Below are positions 8,526 through 16,212 of a DNA stretch of 61,830 nt, piece after piece. The notes under the pieces are model-generated. The model did no database searches. It was not told the origin of the DNA and saw nothing but the letters and a program-made list of their open reading frames with translations. Numbering within the stretch: position 1 is the first letter of the stretch; every line of letters begins with the position of its first letter. Position numbers and translations under genes: made by a program. The stretch is from Deltaproteobacteria bacterium (GTDB taxonomy: Bacteria > Desulfobacterota > Desulfuromonadia > Desulfuromonadales > JAAYDE01): NCBI GenBank assembly GCA_016934985.1, contig JAFGRU010000104.1, positions 1 through 61,830 of the forward strand. Direction: 5' to 3'.

Positions 8526-9791
8526 ATGGTCGTATTTGTGTTGATTAGTCAGCTGAAACTTGCTTCTATCAAAAACTCTCTCCCTTTTGCCGCTTTTACC
8601 TTCTGGTTATTGGCGTTTCCGATGACTGGCCCACTGCAAATGGCGGATCGGATATCCCATCCCCTGGTTGTTTTCCTGGTCCCCCACGTTGTCGGTCTAT
8701 TGGTTCTTGCCGTTTTTTTTCCGGCAGAAAATATTGAACGGGTCACTTTTTGGGGTAGCGTCCTGGCTATCCTCGCGACTCTGACGTATTGGCTGTTTCC
8801 GTTTCTTTCTTTTTTTTCCTTGATGATGGCGGGGCTGGGCGGATCTGCCCTCGCCCTGCGTGGTGGGGCTCTCCTGGCTGGAGCGCATAAACCGGTTGAG
8901 GCTGCCGGGTGGAGCCTGATTGTGGCGAATCTGCTGCTTTTTGGGGTGACTCGTTTGCCGCCTGGGTATGCGGGAGGATATGTCCTGACAATAGGTATAG
9001 TCCTTTTGCCCCTGACAATTAAGTTGCCTCGGCAAAGGCGAGGTGACCTCCGGCCGCTTTGGGATTATCTCCCCTTCGTTCTGCTCTATCAGGTAATAGC
9101 CGGTCTTTTGTATGGTTTTTTACAACCGCTTTACCAAGAGAAAGCCTGGTTTGGCGGTTCCGAGTTGTTTGTTTATTGCCTGATTGTCGCCGCGGCGGCA
9201 GTCTTGTTTCGCAAAAGGCCGGTTGTCGTCCTGTTTGCTGGATTTGTCTGTGCGTTGATAACTTGTTGGTTTATTTATTTCCCGGCAATGCCTGGAATTA
9301 ACCTGGGGATGTGGACGATCCAGGCTGCTTGCGGTTTTATCGATCTATTCCTGGTGGCCTTTCTTGCGACAAGCAAGAATCCGGGCCAGGCTTTCGCCTT
9401 GGGTTGCGCTGTATTGTGCATGGGGATATTGGGTGGACTCTTTTTTGTCGAGATTTTCGGGACACAATCACGCTTTCTGATTTTTTCCGAAAGCATTGTG
9501 TTGAACCTTGCAGCCTTGGCGTTTTTTGTTTTTAAACGTCCTTTGCCTCCGGACAGTGACACTGTAATAGATCAGGTTGACGTGCCGCATGAAATCCTAC
9601 AGCTCCTTTCGGAGCGTGAGAACGAGGTTCTCTGTGGGGTGCTTCGAGGATTGCCTTATCGTGAGGTGGCCAAAGAAATAGGGATTTCGGAATCAACGGT
9701 CAAGACCTACATGAGTCGGATATATGAAAAAACCGAAACCTGGGGGAAAAAGGCCCTTATAAAATCGCTTAATCAGCCAAAAGAAGGGTAA
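8526..9791 (+). CDS. Membrane-anchored LuxR-type transcriptional regulator
   Basis: A 421-residue protein with about 340 residues of hydrophobic sequence forming roughly ten predicted membrane helices, followed by a cytoplasmic LuxR/GerE helix-turn-helix. The DNA-binding part shows LSERENEVLCGVLRG, then REVAKEIGISESTVKTYMSR, the classical GerE scanner and recognition helices. It presumably senses something at or in the membrane and regulates transcription from there, without a receiver domain. The ATG at 8526 with GAAAGGAA upstream is preferred over a GTG at 8487. It is transcribed divergently from the large lipoprotein gene, which is the obvious first candidate for its target. The ligand is unknown. 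Confidence 0.8.
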   Translation: MVVFVLISQLKLASIKNSLPFAAFTFWLLAFPMTGPLQMADRISHPLVVFLVPHVVGLLVLAVFFPAENIERVTFWGSVLAILATLTYWLFPFLSFFSLMMAGLGGSALALRGGALLAGAHKPVEAAGWSLIVANLLLFGVTRLPPGYAGGYVLTIGIVLLPLTIKLPRQRRGDLRPLWDYLPFVLLYQVIAGLLYGFLQPLYQEKAWFGGSELFVYCLIVAAAAVLFRKRPVVVLFAGFVCALITCWFIYFPAMPGINLGMWTIQAACGFIDLFLVAFLATSKNPGQAFALGCAVLCMGILGGLFFVEIFGTQSRFLIFSESIVLNLAALAFFVFKRPLPPDSDTVIDQVDVPHEILQLLSERENEVLCGVLRGLPYREVAKEIGISESTVKTYMSRIYEKTETWGKKALIKSLNQPKEG

Positions 9792-9836
9792 TTAAAAAAT
9801 AGACCAGCCAAGGTTTTTCGGGTTCGATGCGTCTGA

Positions 9837-9998
9837 CTGCAAGACTTGTCTGAAAAAGGAAGCTTTTTGTCGGGGCCGGAAGACGGCATATTTGACGACG
9901 AGGTTCGTCTGGCAGTGGAAAAATACCGGAAAGCCAAAGGGCTGCCGGTGGATGGTATCGCCGGACCGAAAACCCTCAAAGGGTTGGGGCTGTACTGA
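9837..9998 (+). pseudogene. Decayed duplicate of the vWA protein's peptidoglycan-binding tail
   Basis: In one frame this reads LQDLSEKGSFLSGPEDG, then IFDDEVRLAVEKYRKAKGLP and VDGIAGPKTLKGLGLY plus stop, nearly identical to the last 54 residues of the vWA protein encoded at 4853-6403. The DNA is also very similar in the second half. An in-frame stop (TGA, 9834-9836) lies directly upstream, and there is no start codon or ribosome binding site, so only the 3' end of a second copy survives. It sits between the LuxR-type gene and a stem-loop, in a 414-bp stretch that is otherwise gene-free. It could be a relic of a paralogue or of a recombination event. Confidence 0.85.
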
Positions 9999-10022
9999 AC
10001 ACAGATAATTCTTGAAATGCAA

Positions 10023-10060
10023 AATGCCGGGGACTGAGTTATTATTCCGCCCCCGGCATT
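10023..10060 (+). terminator. Stem-loop after the vWA-tail relic
   Basis: AATGCCGGGG (10023-10032) pairs with CCCCGGCATT (10051-10060) around an 18-base AT-rich loop, followed by ATTTG. It probably served the lost gene, and may now terminate transcripts from the LuxR-type gene. Confidence 0.6.
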
Positions 10061-10205
10061 ATTTGGGAAGTTTGCAGGAGCTTTATGAAAATCGAGGCCT
10101 TTGATGAGATTTCAGCTTGCGTTTAATAGGTTGTTTTAATAACGTCAAAAGGAAGAAATTTCCATCTGTCAATGTTGCTGAATTTCTGAAAGGGTAATAA
10201 GTCAA

Positions 10206-10511
10206 ATGAAGATTTCAGACTGGCTGGATGAAAAGGTAGAAGAGAATGTCGATGTGTCTCAAATAGAATTACCTACAGATTTATCTTTCGATGATGCTCC
10301 GGATGAAACTATTTTCTTTAAAGAGATCAACCCTTGCGGGATTTTTTGTACAGAAAATCACCCCTTTGCTACCGTAGAACGTTTTGGACACTGGTATTAC
10401 AGTAGAGGGCAGGACAAGGAAGCTGGTATCCATTCATCAAATATGAATTGGAGGCTGTTTACAAAAGATAAAAATCTTGCTCTCAAAACAGCCAAAGAAC
10501 ACATAGAATAA
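10206..10511 (+). CDS. Small acidic hypothetical protein
   Basis: A 101-residue soluble protein, acidic in its first half (DEKVEENVDV) and with a C-terminal half containing GHWYYSRGQD and WRLFTKDKNLALKTAKEHIE. No signal peptide, membrane helix or known motif. A GAAAGGG site lies 11 bases before the ATG. It is flanked by repeat-like DNA, with GGGGGACAAGGGGACAG just after the stop, a type of sequence often found beside transposon relics. Base use is more AT-rich than the neighbouring genes, which would fit acquisition by transfer. Not recognised; it could be an immunity-like or phage-derived small protein. Confidence 0.55.
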   Translation: MKISDWLDEKVEENVDVSQIELPTDLSFDDAPDETIFFKEINPCGIFCTENHPFATVERFGHWYYSRGQDKEAGIHSSNMNWRLFTKDKNLALKTAKEHIE

Positions 10512-10653
10512 AAAAAGGGGGACAAGGGGACAGAATTTTCTTTCTTTTATCCATGGGAAATAGACGCTTCGCCTGTTCTTTCAATAGGAACCGGCCGGCC
10601 CGATCGCCCCGCACCTCAAACCCGCCAGCCCAGCAACTGAGGGAGAAAAAGAG

Positions 10654-10896
10654 ATGAACTTAGAGCAACTTACGGAATTCTTCAGATGGATGACGGTAAT
10701 CAATGTGAGCCTTCTGTTATTAAGCACCGGCCTGGTTATTTTGCTTAAAGGAATTATGTGCAGATTTCACGGCCAGTTATTCGGGGTTAAGGAAGAAAGC
10801 GTTGCTGTTACCGTCTATGGCTATTTGGGATTGTATAAAGTCCTTGTGATCCTGTTCTGCATAGCTCCATATATTTCATTGCTCCTGATTCAATAG
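10654..10896 (+). CDS. Two-helix small membrane protein, DUF6868-like
   Basis: An 80-residue protein with two predicted membrane helices (about residues 17-34 and 58-78). Its start MNLEQLTEFFRWMTVINVSL and the block HGQLFGVKEES resemble the DUF6868 family of small bacterial membrane proteins, whose function is unknown. The ATG has a good AGGGAGA site. It stands between small genes of unknown role and has no obvious operon partner. Family assignment is from memory of the pattern and moderately certain. Confidence 0.65.
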   Translation: MNLEQLTEFFRWMTVINVSLLLLSTGLVILLKGIMCRFHGQLFGVKEESVAVTVYGYLGLYKVLVILFCIAPYISLLLIQ

Positions 10897-11008
10897 TTCC
10901 TGAACGGAAGGATGCGGAGAAGAGGCAAATGCCTGCTTTGGTTTTCTGTTGAAGTACAGGGGATGCAAAACTGAACAAAAAGGTTTTCAAAAAACAGAGG
11001 GGGGGATC

Positions 11009-11350
11009 ATGAAAAAAAGAGTCGGTTTTGTTGTAGTGGTAGTATTGGCAGCAACCATGTGTTGGGGATCGGCCTCTTTCTTCCCGTCCGAAGCTCTGGC
11101 CCGCAACGTGGTGGCTGTTGAAGGGGCCAGGTTCGATACTTCCATTTCCCTGGCGGACAACCTCAAGAACTACATGAACCAAGATGTTTTTGTCCATTTG
11201 AAGTCGGGGAAAGTGTTGCAGGGTTATGTCAAGGAAGTCGGCAACAATCTTGTCCATCTGGAAAAACTGAGAGGCAAGGATTTTTATGATGCCCTGATAC
11301 GCATCGAAGAGATAACCGCCATGGAAGCTAAATTCCGGGAGATGAAATAA
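11009..11350 (+). CDS. Small exported protein with an Sm-like beta domain
   Basis: A 113-residue protein. Signal peptide about 1-31 (MKKRVGFVVVVVLAATMCWG, cleavage after ALA). The mature part has about 80 residues with VFVHLKSGKVLQGYVKEVG followed by NLVHLEKLRGKDFYDALIRI, an alternation of strands and tight turns reminiscent of Sm/LSm or SH3-like barrels, ending in a charged helix. Its role in the periplasm is unknown. The ATG at 11009 follows an AGGGGGGGATC site and opens the signal peptide; an upstream in-frame ATG at 10949 would add a non-signal leader. A 12-bp inverted repeat is found 117 bp downstream. Confidence 0.7.
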   Translation: MKKRVGFVVVVVLAATMCWGSASFFPSEALARNVVAVEGARFDTSISLADNLKNYMNQDVFVHLKSGKVLQGYVKEVGNNLVHLEKLRGKDFYDALIRIEEITAMEAKFREMK

Positions 11351-11466
11351 AGAAAGGTGACGTTGAGGCTGGATTGTCCGAGGGAGAATAACAGCTGGCC
11401 TGGCAGGCTGCGAGAAAATAATATTCTTGTCCGGCGGACCGGTACTTAACGGGGGTGCTTGGCGTT

Positions 11467-11503
11467 TTGGGGAATAATTGGCATAATGCTGATTATTCCC
11501 CAA
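11467..11503. terminator. 12-bp inverted repeat before the DUF6635-like gene
   Basis: TTGGGGAATAAT (11467-11478) and ATTATTCCCCAA (11492-11503) are perfect complements around a 13-base loop, 25 bp before the next start codon (11529). It could end the upstream transcript, or as a palindrome act as an operator for the downstream gene. No clear T-run. Confidence 0.5.
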
Positions 11504-11528
11504 ATTATTTCAAGGGATCCTGTTTTTT

Positions 11529-12518
11529 ATGTCGGACCAAACTTCCTCAAAAGCCCAACAACCTCACCAAAATGTCTCCCAGGAGGAGGTCGAGGAGGCT
11601 ATTGCCCGGGGTGCCCAGCGGTATTTTGATTTCTGTCGGGAGGGCGTGGCTGGTTTTATCGATCGCCACTTTTGCTACCCGGGTGCCGTGGCGACTAACC
11701 GGGTGGCGTTGGGCTGGGATATGCTGCGTGCTCCTGCCAATCTGTTCTGGGCACCTGTTTATGCCTTGTTGTCCCTGGTGAAATGTCTTGTCAGGAAACA
11801 AGCCAGGCTGGCTTGGCTTTATCGTCCGCTTGACCGGGTGCCGGCCGGTTTTACCACCCGGGTACAACAACGTATTTCAGAACTGATCCTGCTTGATCTG
11901 TTGAAAATGGACCGATCCACCAGTTTATTGGAAGAGTATATTATTGAGTCCCTGCAGGATGTGTATGAAAGTCATACGGATGTCCCTGTCGACAGTCGGC
12001 AGTTTCAACAGCTGATTGAGCCGTTGGTTGACCAGGCCCTGATTCAGTACAGGGTTACCCGCACCGCTTCGGCGGATATCACCAACTGTTTGTCGTGTTC
12101 CATTGCAGGGGCTTTTGCTTTTCAGAAGTTTACGCCCGGCGGGGTCGGTATCGCGGTTTTGTTGGCATCCGTGGTGGCCAAAACCATGGCGGCACGGGAT
12201 TTTATTTTTGGAGAAACCCTGGGCAATGTGTATTACAGCTGGTTTCCTCCCGAGACTTCGTTGGCGTTGACGGTAGGCATTTGGGCTGGAATTATGGCTC
12301 TGCTGGCGGCTTTTGCGGCGCTGTCTGGGATTATCACTGATCCGTTTCAAGCAGCGACAGGTCTGCATCGTTGGCGGTTGCACAAAATGCTGAATCATCT
12401 TCAGGTTGACTTTCTCGACCAGACCCGCAGTAGTTTCCGTCCCAAAGACCAGTTTGTGGCTCGAATTTTGGAAGCTTTTGACATGATCAGGTCAGGTTTG
12501 TTGAAGCAGCTGCAGTGA
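11529..12518 (+). CDS. Uncharacterised membrane protein, DUF6635-like
   Basis: A 329-residue protein with an N-terminal soluble helical part containing YFDFCREGVAGFIDRHFCYP, a hydrophobic stretch near residues 65-85, and further predicted membrane segments around 200-220 and 240-270 (LTVGIWAGIMALLAAFAAL). The C-terminus is a soluble helix. The layout matches a family of bacterial membrane proteins that I associate with DUF6635, of unknown function; this assignment is tentative. Start ATG at 11529 with AAGGGATCC upstream. It precedes a metallophosphoesterase and a secreted phosphatase on the same strand, but gaps of 65 and 54 bp do not prove an operon. Confidence 0.65.
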   Translation: MSDQTSSKAQQPHQNVSQEEVEEAIARGAQRYFDFCREGVAGFIDRHFCYPGAVATNRVALGWDMLRAPANLFWAPVYALLSLVKCLVRKQARLAWLYRPLDRVPAGFTTRVQQRISELILLDLLKMDRSTSLLEEYIIESLQDVYESHTDVPVDSRQFQQLIEPLVDQALIQYRVTRTASADITNCLSCSIAGAFAFQKFTPGGVGIAVLLASVVAKTMAARDFIFGETLGNVYYSWFPPETSLALTVGIWAGIMALLAAFAALSGIITDPFQAATGLHRWRLHKMLNHLQVDFLDQTRSSFRPKDQFVARILEAFDMIRSGLLKQLQ

Positions 12519-12583
12519 CAAGATGGGCCGGCAGAGGTAATGAGTAAAGTTCCTCTTAATTCCTACAAATAAGTGCAAAATCA

Positions 12584-13420
12584 ATGAACAGGAGAACATT
12601 TCTTAAATTTACTTTTTTTGGTGGAGCAGCCGCTTTGGTAGGCAGTTATCCGGTTCTGATCGAAAGAAATCTCGTTCAGGTCAATCGCTATCGGATTCCT
12701 GTTGCCAATCTTCCCTCTTCGTTTAACGGTTTCACCATTGCCCACCTGACGGACCTGCATTTGGGCTTTCTGGTTTCCGAATCCTTTATTGAGAGCGTGG
12801 TGCAGAAGACCAATAAACTGGGAACGGACATTATCGTCTCTACCGGCGACTTGGTCCATCAAAGAAACACAATCAAGGAGATCGAGAAAATTTGGCCTCT
12901 TTTGGGCAAACTTGAAGCACGGGATGGGGTTTATTCCGTTTTGGGTAATCACGACCACGGGGCTGATACGGAAAGGTCGCTTTATTGGCTGGAACGGACT
13001 GGGCAGAATATCCGGCACACCTCCAAACCCATTTGCCGCGGCAAAGAGAGGATTCTCATCGGCGGCGCCGGTGATCTATGGTATGACCAATTAAAAATCG
13101 ACAAGGCCTTTTCCGGCGCGGATGAAAACGATTGTCGAATTCTTCTGTGCCATAATCCGGATTCCATCGATACAGAGTATAAAACGCCTTTGTCGCTCGT
13201 CGTGAGTGGTCACACCCACGGTGGCCAAGTAGTAATCCCCCTTTTCGGGCCCCCAATTCTCCCCGTGAGGAACAAGAAATACACGAGCGGCTTGATTGCC
13301 ACCCCTAAAGGGCCGCTGTTTATCAGCCGGGGAATCGGCTGGACCATGTTCCCTGTACGATTTAATTGCTACCCTGAAATTGCTGTGCTGGAACTTGTCC
13401 GGCCGCAACGGGCGGCTTGA
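12584..13420 (+). CDS. Tat-exported metallophosphoesterase (YkuE-like)
   Basis: A 278-residue calcineurin-type phosphoesterase. The N-terminus MNRRTFLKFTFFGGAAALVG is a twin-arginine signal (RRTFLK). The five blocks of the dinuclear metal site are all present: TDLHLG (DxH), STGDLVH (GDxV), LGNHDHG (GNHD), LCHNPD and SGHTHGGQ (GHxH). The family includes Bacillus YkuE, a membrane-associated phosphohydrolase implicated in lipid-linked substrates. It should act outside the inner membrane on a phosphoester, but the substrate cannot be read from the sequence. A secreted dual-specificity phosphatase follows on the same strand and a phosphatidyltransferase gene converges on it, which together hint at phospholipid or lipid-carrier metabolism. 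Confidence 0.9.
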   Translation: MNRRTFLKFTFFGGAAALVGSYPVLIERNLVQVNRYRIPVANLPSSFNGFTIAHLTDLHLGFLVSESFIESVVQKTNKLGTDIIVSTGDLVHQRNTIKEIEKIWPLLGKLEARDGVYSVLGNHDHGADTERSLYWLERTGQNIRHTSKPICRGKERILIGGAGDLWYDQLKIDKAFSGADENDCRILLCHNPDSIDTEYKTPLSLVVSGHTHGGQVVIPLFGPPILPVRNKKYTSGLIATPKGPLFISRGIGWTMFPVRFNCYPEIAVLELVRPQRAA

Positions 13421-13474
13421 TCTTCCAACTCGCCCGGCCTGCGTTATCGGGCAACATCGAGTGGAGATAACAAT

Positions 13475-14095
13475 ATGAGATGGACCATAGCGCTGATGGG
13501 ATGTCTTTTGCTGATGGCTGATGTCTGCCTTGCTTCTGAGCCCCAGGCTGAGCGCCCGGTATCCTGGGCTCATCCTGTCATGCTCGAAGGTGTGCCCAAT
13601 TTGCACAAGGTCAGCGACAACCTCTACCGCAGTGCCCAGCCCACGGCAGAAGGGATGAAGCGACTTGAAAAGCTGGGCATTGAAACGGTGGTAAATCTTC
13701 GTTCCTTCCATTCGGACAGGGATGAGATCGGCGATACGGGTTTGGGCTATGAGCACATTTATATGAAAGCCTGGCACCCGGAGAGAAAAGAGGTTGTCCG
13801 TTTTTTACAAATCGTCACCAATCCGAAGCGGACGCCGGTTCTGGTCCACTGTCTGCACGGTGCTGATCGTACCGGCACCATGTGCGCTTTGTACCGGGTT
13901 GCTGTCCAGGGCTGGACGAAAGAGGAGGCTATCAGGGAAATGACCGAAGGCGGCTTCAATTTTCATTCGGTTTTCGGCAATCTTCCCGATTGGATCCGGG
14001 AATTCGATATCGAAGCTATTAAAAGAGACGCCGGACTGAAAAAAACAAAAGAGGAACCTTCCAAAAGGGATGGGTTGGTAATTGCGCGAAAGTGA
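13475..14095 (+). CDS. Secreted dual-specificity/tyrosine phosphatase-like protein
   Basis: A 206-residue protein. Signal peptide about 1-21 (cleavage near CLASEP). The catalytic loop VHCLHGADRTG (Cx5R) lies near residues 128-138, and an upstream conserved LYRSAQP plus VVNLRSF mark the DSP/plant-and-fungi PTP subgroup. A general acid Asp could be in the NLRSFHSDRDE region. Secreted members of this group can dephosphorylate proteins, inositol phosphates or phosphatidylglycerophosphate. Start ATG at 13475 with GGAGATAA upstream. It follows the Tat metallophosphoesterase by 54 bp and faces a CDP-alcohol phosphatidyltransferase gene; a role as a periplasm-facing phosphatidylglycerophosphate phosphatase is possible but unproven. 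Confidence 0.85.
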   Translation: MRWTIALMGCLLLMADVCLASEPQAERPVSWAHPVMLEGVPNLHKVSDNLYRSAQPTAEGMKRLEKLGIETVVNLRSFHSDRDEIGDTGLGYEHIYMKAWHPERKEVVRFLQIVTNPKRTPVLVHCLHGADRTGTMCALYRVAVQGWTKEEAIREMTEGGFNFHSVFGNLPDWIREFDIEAIKRDAGLKKTKEEPSKRDGLVIARK

Positions 14096-14133
14096 AGCAA
14101 GGGTAGTCTGATATACAATAATTCCCGCTGGCA

Positions 14134-14685
14134 TCAAGGCCCATTCTGGTGAGAGGTTACTGCTGAGAACACCTCAACACCGCGCCAGAGGTAATGGAAA
14201 AAGGCGATGGCCGTCGCCAGACCGGTGACAGCGAAGAGTCCATCAAGCAGGCTGGTGTTGATGGTACAGAAGGCGGACAACAGGGCAAAACCGACGGCGA
14301 TGATTTGCAGCAGTGTCGACAGCTTGCCCCAGAGGCTTGGGATGGCAACGGAAAAGTTGTCGGAGAAATAGAGGACTCCGGTCCCGATGACGGAATAGAC
14401 ATCTTTGGCAACAACCGTCACAACCAGCCATGGGGGCAGGAGCCCCTGAATGCATAGCGAGATAAAAGCCACGGTAATGAGAAGCTTGTCTCCCAGCGGA
14501 TCGAGAAAGGTGCCGAGCAACGATTGCTGTCTCCAGCGCCGGGCAAGATAACCATCAAAAAAATCTGAAATCCCCGCTAAGACAAAAATGATCAGAGCCA
14601 CGAAAAACTGGTGGTAAATGACCGCTATGAGAAACGGCGTCACCAAAAAAATCCGCAACAGACTCAGCGCATTAGGAAGATTCAC
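14134..14685 (-). CDS. CDP-alcohol phosphatidyltransferase (PgsA-like)
   Basis: A 183-residue integral membrane enzyme with four to six helices. The signature DG-x2-AR-x8-G-x3-D-x3-D is complete in DGYLARRWRQQSLLGTFLDP followed by LGD, which binds the CDP-diacylglycerol and metal ions. It transfers a phosphatidyl group to an alcohol, usually glycerol 3-phosphate. The length and the opening MNLPNALSLLRIFLVTPFL fit the PgsA/CLS group. The start is GTG at 14685 with a strong GGAGGAG site. It is last in a long minus-strand run after the DUF58 gene (128-bp gap) and converges on the secreted phosphatase gene. It may be a second or specialised PgsA. Confidence 0.9.
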   Translation of the reverse strand: MNLPNALSLLRIFLVTPFLIAVIYHQFFVALIIFVLAGISDFFDGYLARRWRQQSLLGTFLDPLGDKLLITVAFISLCIQGLLPPWLVVTVVAKDVYSVIGTGVLYFSDNFSVAIPSLWGKLSTLLQIIAVGFALLSAFCTINTSLLDGLFAVTGLATAIAFFHYLWRGVEVFSAVTSHQNGP

Positions 14686-14812
14686 CCGACTCCTCCAGCA
14701 AGCTCAGTTTTAATGACCTATTTATCTTGCGATACAGTTCAATTATGCCTTGTTTTCCGCGCAAAACAAGGATGCCCATCCAGGGTTCCGGTCAGGCGGG
14801 ATCATCAAAGTT

Positions 14813-16120
14813 TCAGAGCTTTCCGGTGTTCTTGATCTCAAGGTAGGTATTGACGATGGCGGCCGGCAACTGCTGGGCAGTGACGTCCAGGGCGTAAATG
14901 CCGAGGTGCTGCAACTGCCTGTGCAGTTTTTGCCGTTTGGTGAGATAGTCTTGCAGGGCCTGGTAGCGTGCCGCTTCAGTGAAGCCGTTAATAGGAGCAG
15001 AGAGAGTTTCATCGAGGATGTTTTCCCGCAGATTGGCGATAACCACCAGATGCTTGCGGCGCAGCTGCCTGGTCATGATCAGCAGGTCTTCGTGGTCCTC
15101 GGCCCGGCTGTTGGTGATGATGACCATGAGTGAGCGGCGGTTCTGCAGCTTGAGGAGATCCTGGGTGGCTCGCAGATAGTCCGAGGCGTTGGTCGAGGAT
15201 TCAATGTCGTACATGCCCAGCATCAGTGAACGGACCGAGTCCTCCTGCTTGCGCGGGGGCAGCCACTTTTCGGTGCCGCCGAAGGAGTAGAGGCCGACGC
15301 CGTCGCCCTGTCTGACGGCAACATAAGCCAGCAGAAGAATGCTGTTGAGGGTCTGGTCGAGTTGGCTTTTGCCATTTTCCATGTGGCGCATCCGTCGGCC
15401 GCAATCGAGCACGAACACGATCTGCTGATCCCTTTCATCCTGGTATTCCTTGGAAATCAGGCGGCGGTAGCGGGAGGTGGCCTTCCAGTCGATCTTCTGC
15501 AGTTCGTCACCCTTGCGGTATTCCCGCAGCTGGTGAAACTCCTTTCCCTCACCCCGTTTAGTCAGCTTTCGGATACCCATCATGCTGAGATGGTGATGGG
15601 TGGCGAGAAGCACGTAGTGGCTTATTTCACGAAAATTGGGAAAGACTTTGGTCTCGTTCGCACAGGGGAAATACCATTTTTTCTGCCACAGGCGCAGTGG
15701 GCTGTGAACCAGGATATCGGCTCCGGGGAAGGTATAGTGGCCCCGCTTGCTGGGGAATACCTGATAGACGACCGTAGCGGAATGCCCTTTTGCAAGGGAA
15801 AAAGAGTTGGGTTGATCCTGAACCCGAAAATCAGGGTGGCAATGATCGTGAATCCGCAGAGAAAGGGGGTAGCGGGCTTCATTGGCAATTTTCAGCTTGA
15901 CCTTGCTCCAGGCGGTCACGGGCAGGCTGTGATGAACCGTTCGCTGGAGTTTGAGGGGCGGCCGCCGCAAGCTCAGCAAGCCGTCAAGCAGTGAAACTCC
16001 GACAAGAACCGCGACCGAGATCTGCCAGACCGGAGCGATGCCCGGCAGGAAGAAATCGAGCAGGCCGATCATGCTCAGCAGCACCCAGAGGGCGATATGC
16101 AAAGTGGTCGGATAGATCAT
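14813..16120 (-). CDS. DUF58 domain protein
   Basis: A 435-residue protein: two N-terminal membrane helices (about 8-45), a beta-rich middle, and the DUF58 core around residues 185-245 (EFHQLREYRKGDELQKIDW, then the RRLISKEYQDERDQQI block), leading into a vWA-like fold with VFVLDCGRRM. The DxSxS motif of true vWA domains is degenerate here (DCGRR). DUF58 proteins occur with MoxR ATPases in complexes thought to act as chaperones or assembly factors at the membrane. It is the last gene of the RDD/SpoIIM/DUF4129/DUF4350/MoxR series, separated from moxR by 92 bp containing a half-copy of repeat family 1, which may weaken its expression. Confidence 0.9.
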   Translation of the reverse strand: MIYPTTLHIALWVLLSMIGLLDFFLPGIAPVWQISVAVLVGVSLLDGLLSLRRPPLKLQRTVHHSLPVTAWSKVKLKIANEARYPLSLRIHDHCHPDFRVQDQPNSFSLAKGHSATVVYQVFPSKRGHYTFPGADILVHSPLRLWQKKWYFPCANETKVFPNFREISHYVLLATHHHLSMMGIRKLTKRGEGKEFHQLREYRKGDELQKIDWKATSRYRRLISKEYQDERDQQIVFVLDCGRRMRHMENGKSQLDQTLNSILLLAYVAVRQGDGVGLYSFGGTEKWLPPRKQEDSVRSLMLGMYDIESSTNASDYLRATQDLLKLQNRRSLMVIITNSRAEDHEDLLIMTRQLRRKHLVVIANLRENILDETLSAPINGFTEAARYQALQDYLTKRQKLHRQLQHLGIYALDVTAQQLPAAIVNTYLEIKNTGKL

Positions 16121-16142
16121 GGATATCTTTTTTTCTTGGGGA

Positions 16143-16180
16143 CGGATGTCCTTGCCTCATCCATTCCAAGGGCCGTTAGG
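16143..16180. repeat. Interspersed repeat family 1, half-copy D
   Basis: The sequence around GGATGTCCTTGCCTCATCC and CATTCCAAGGGCCGTTAGG matches the left half of copy C (GGATGGCCTTGCGCACCC, CATTCCCCGGGCCG). The right half of the element is missing. It lies in the only sizeable gap of the MoxR operon, between moxR and the DUF58 gene. Confidence 0.55.
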
Positions 16181-16212
16181 CCATTTCTCTCAAAAAATAC
16201 GCTCATGGTTGG

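Noticed and set aside
11467-11503. Treating the 12-bp inverted repeat as an insertion-sequence end
   Set aside because: No matching partner end or target duplication was found; a terminator or operator is simpler.
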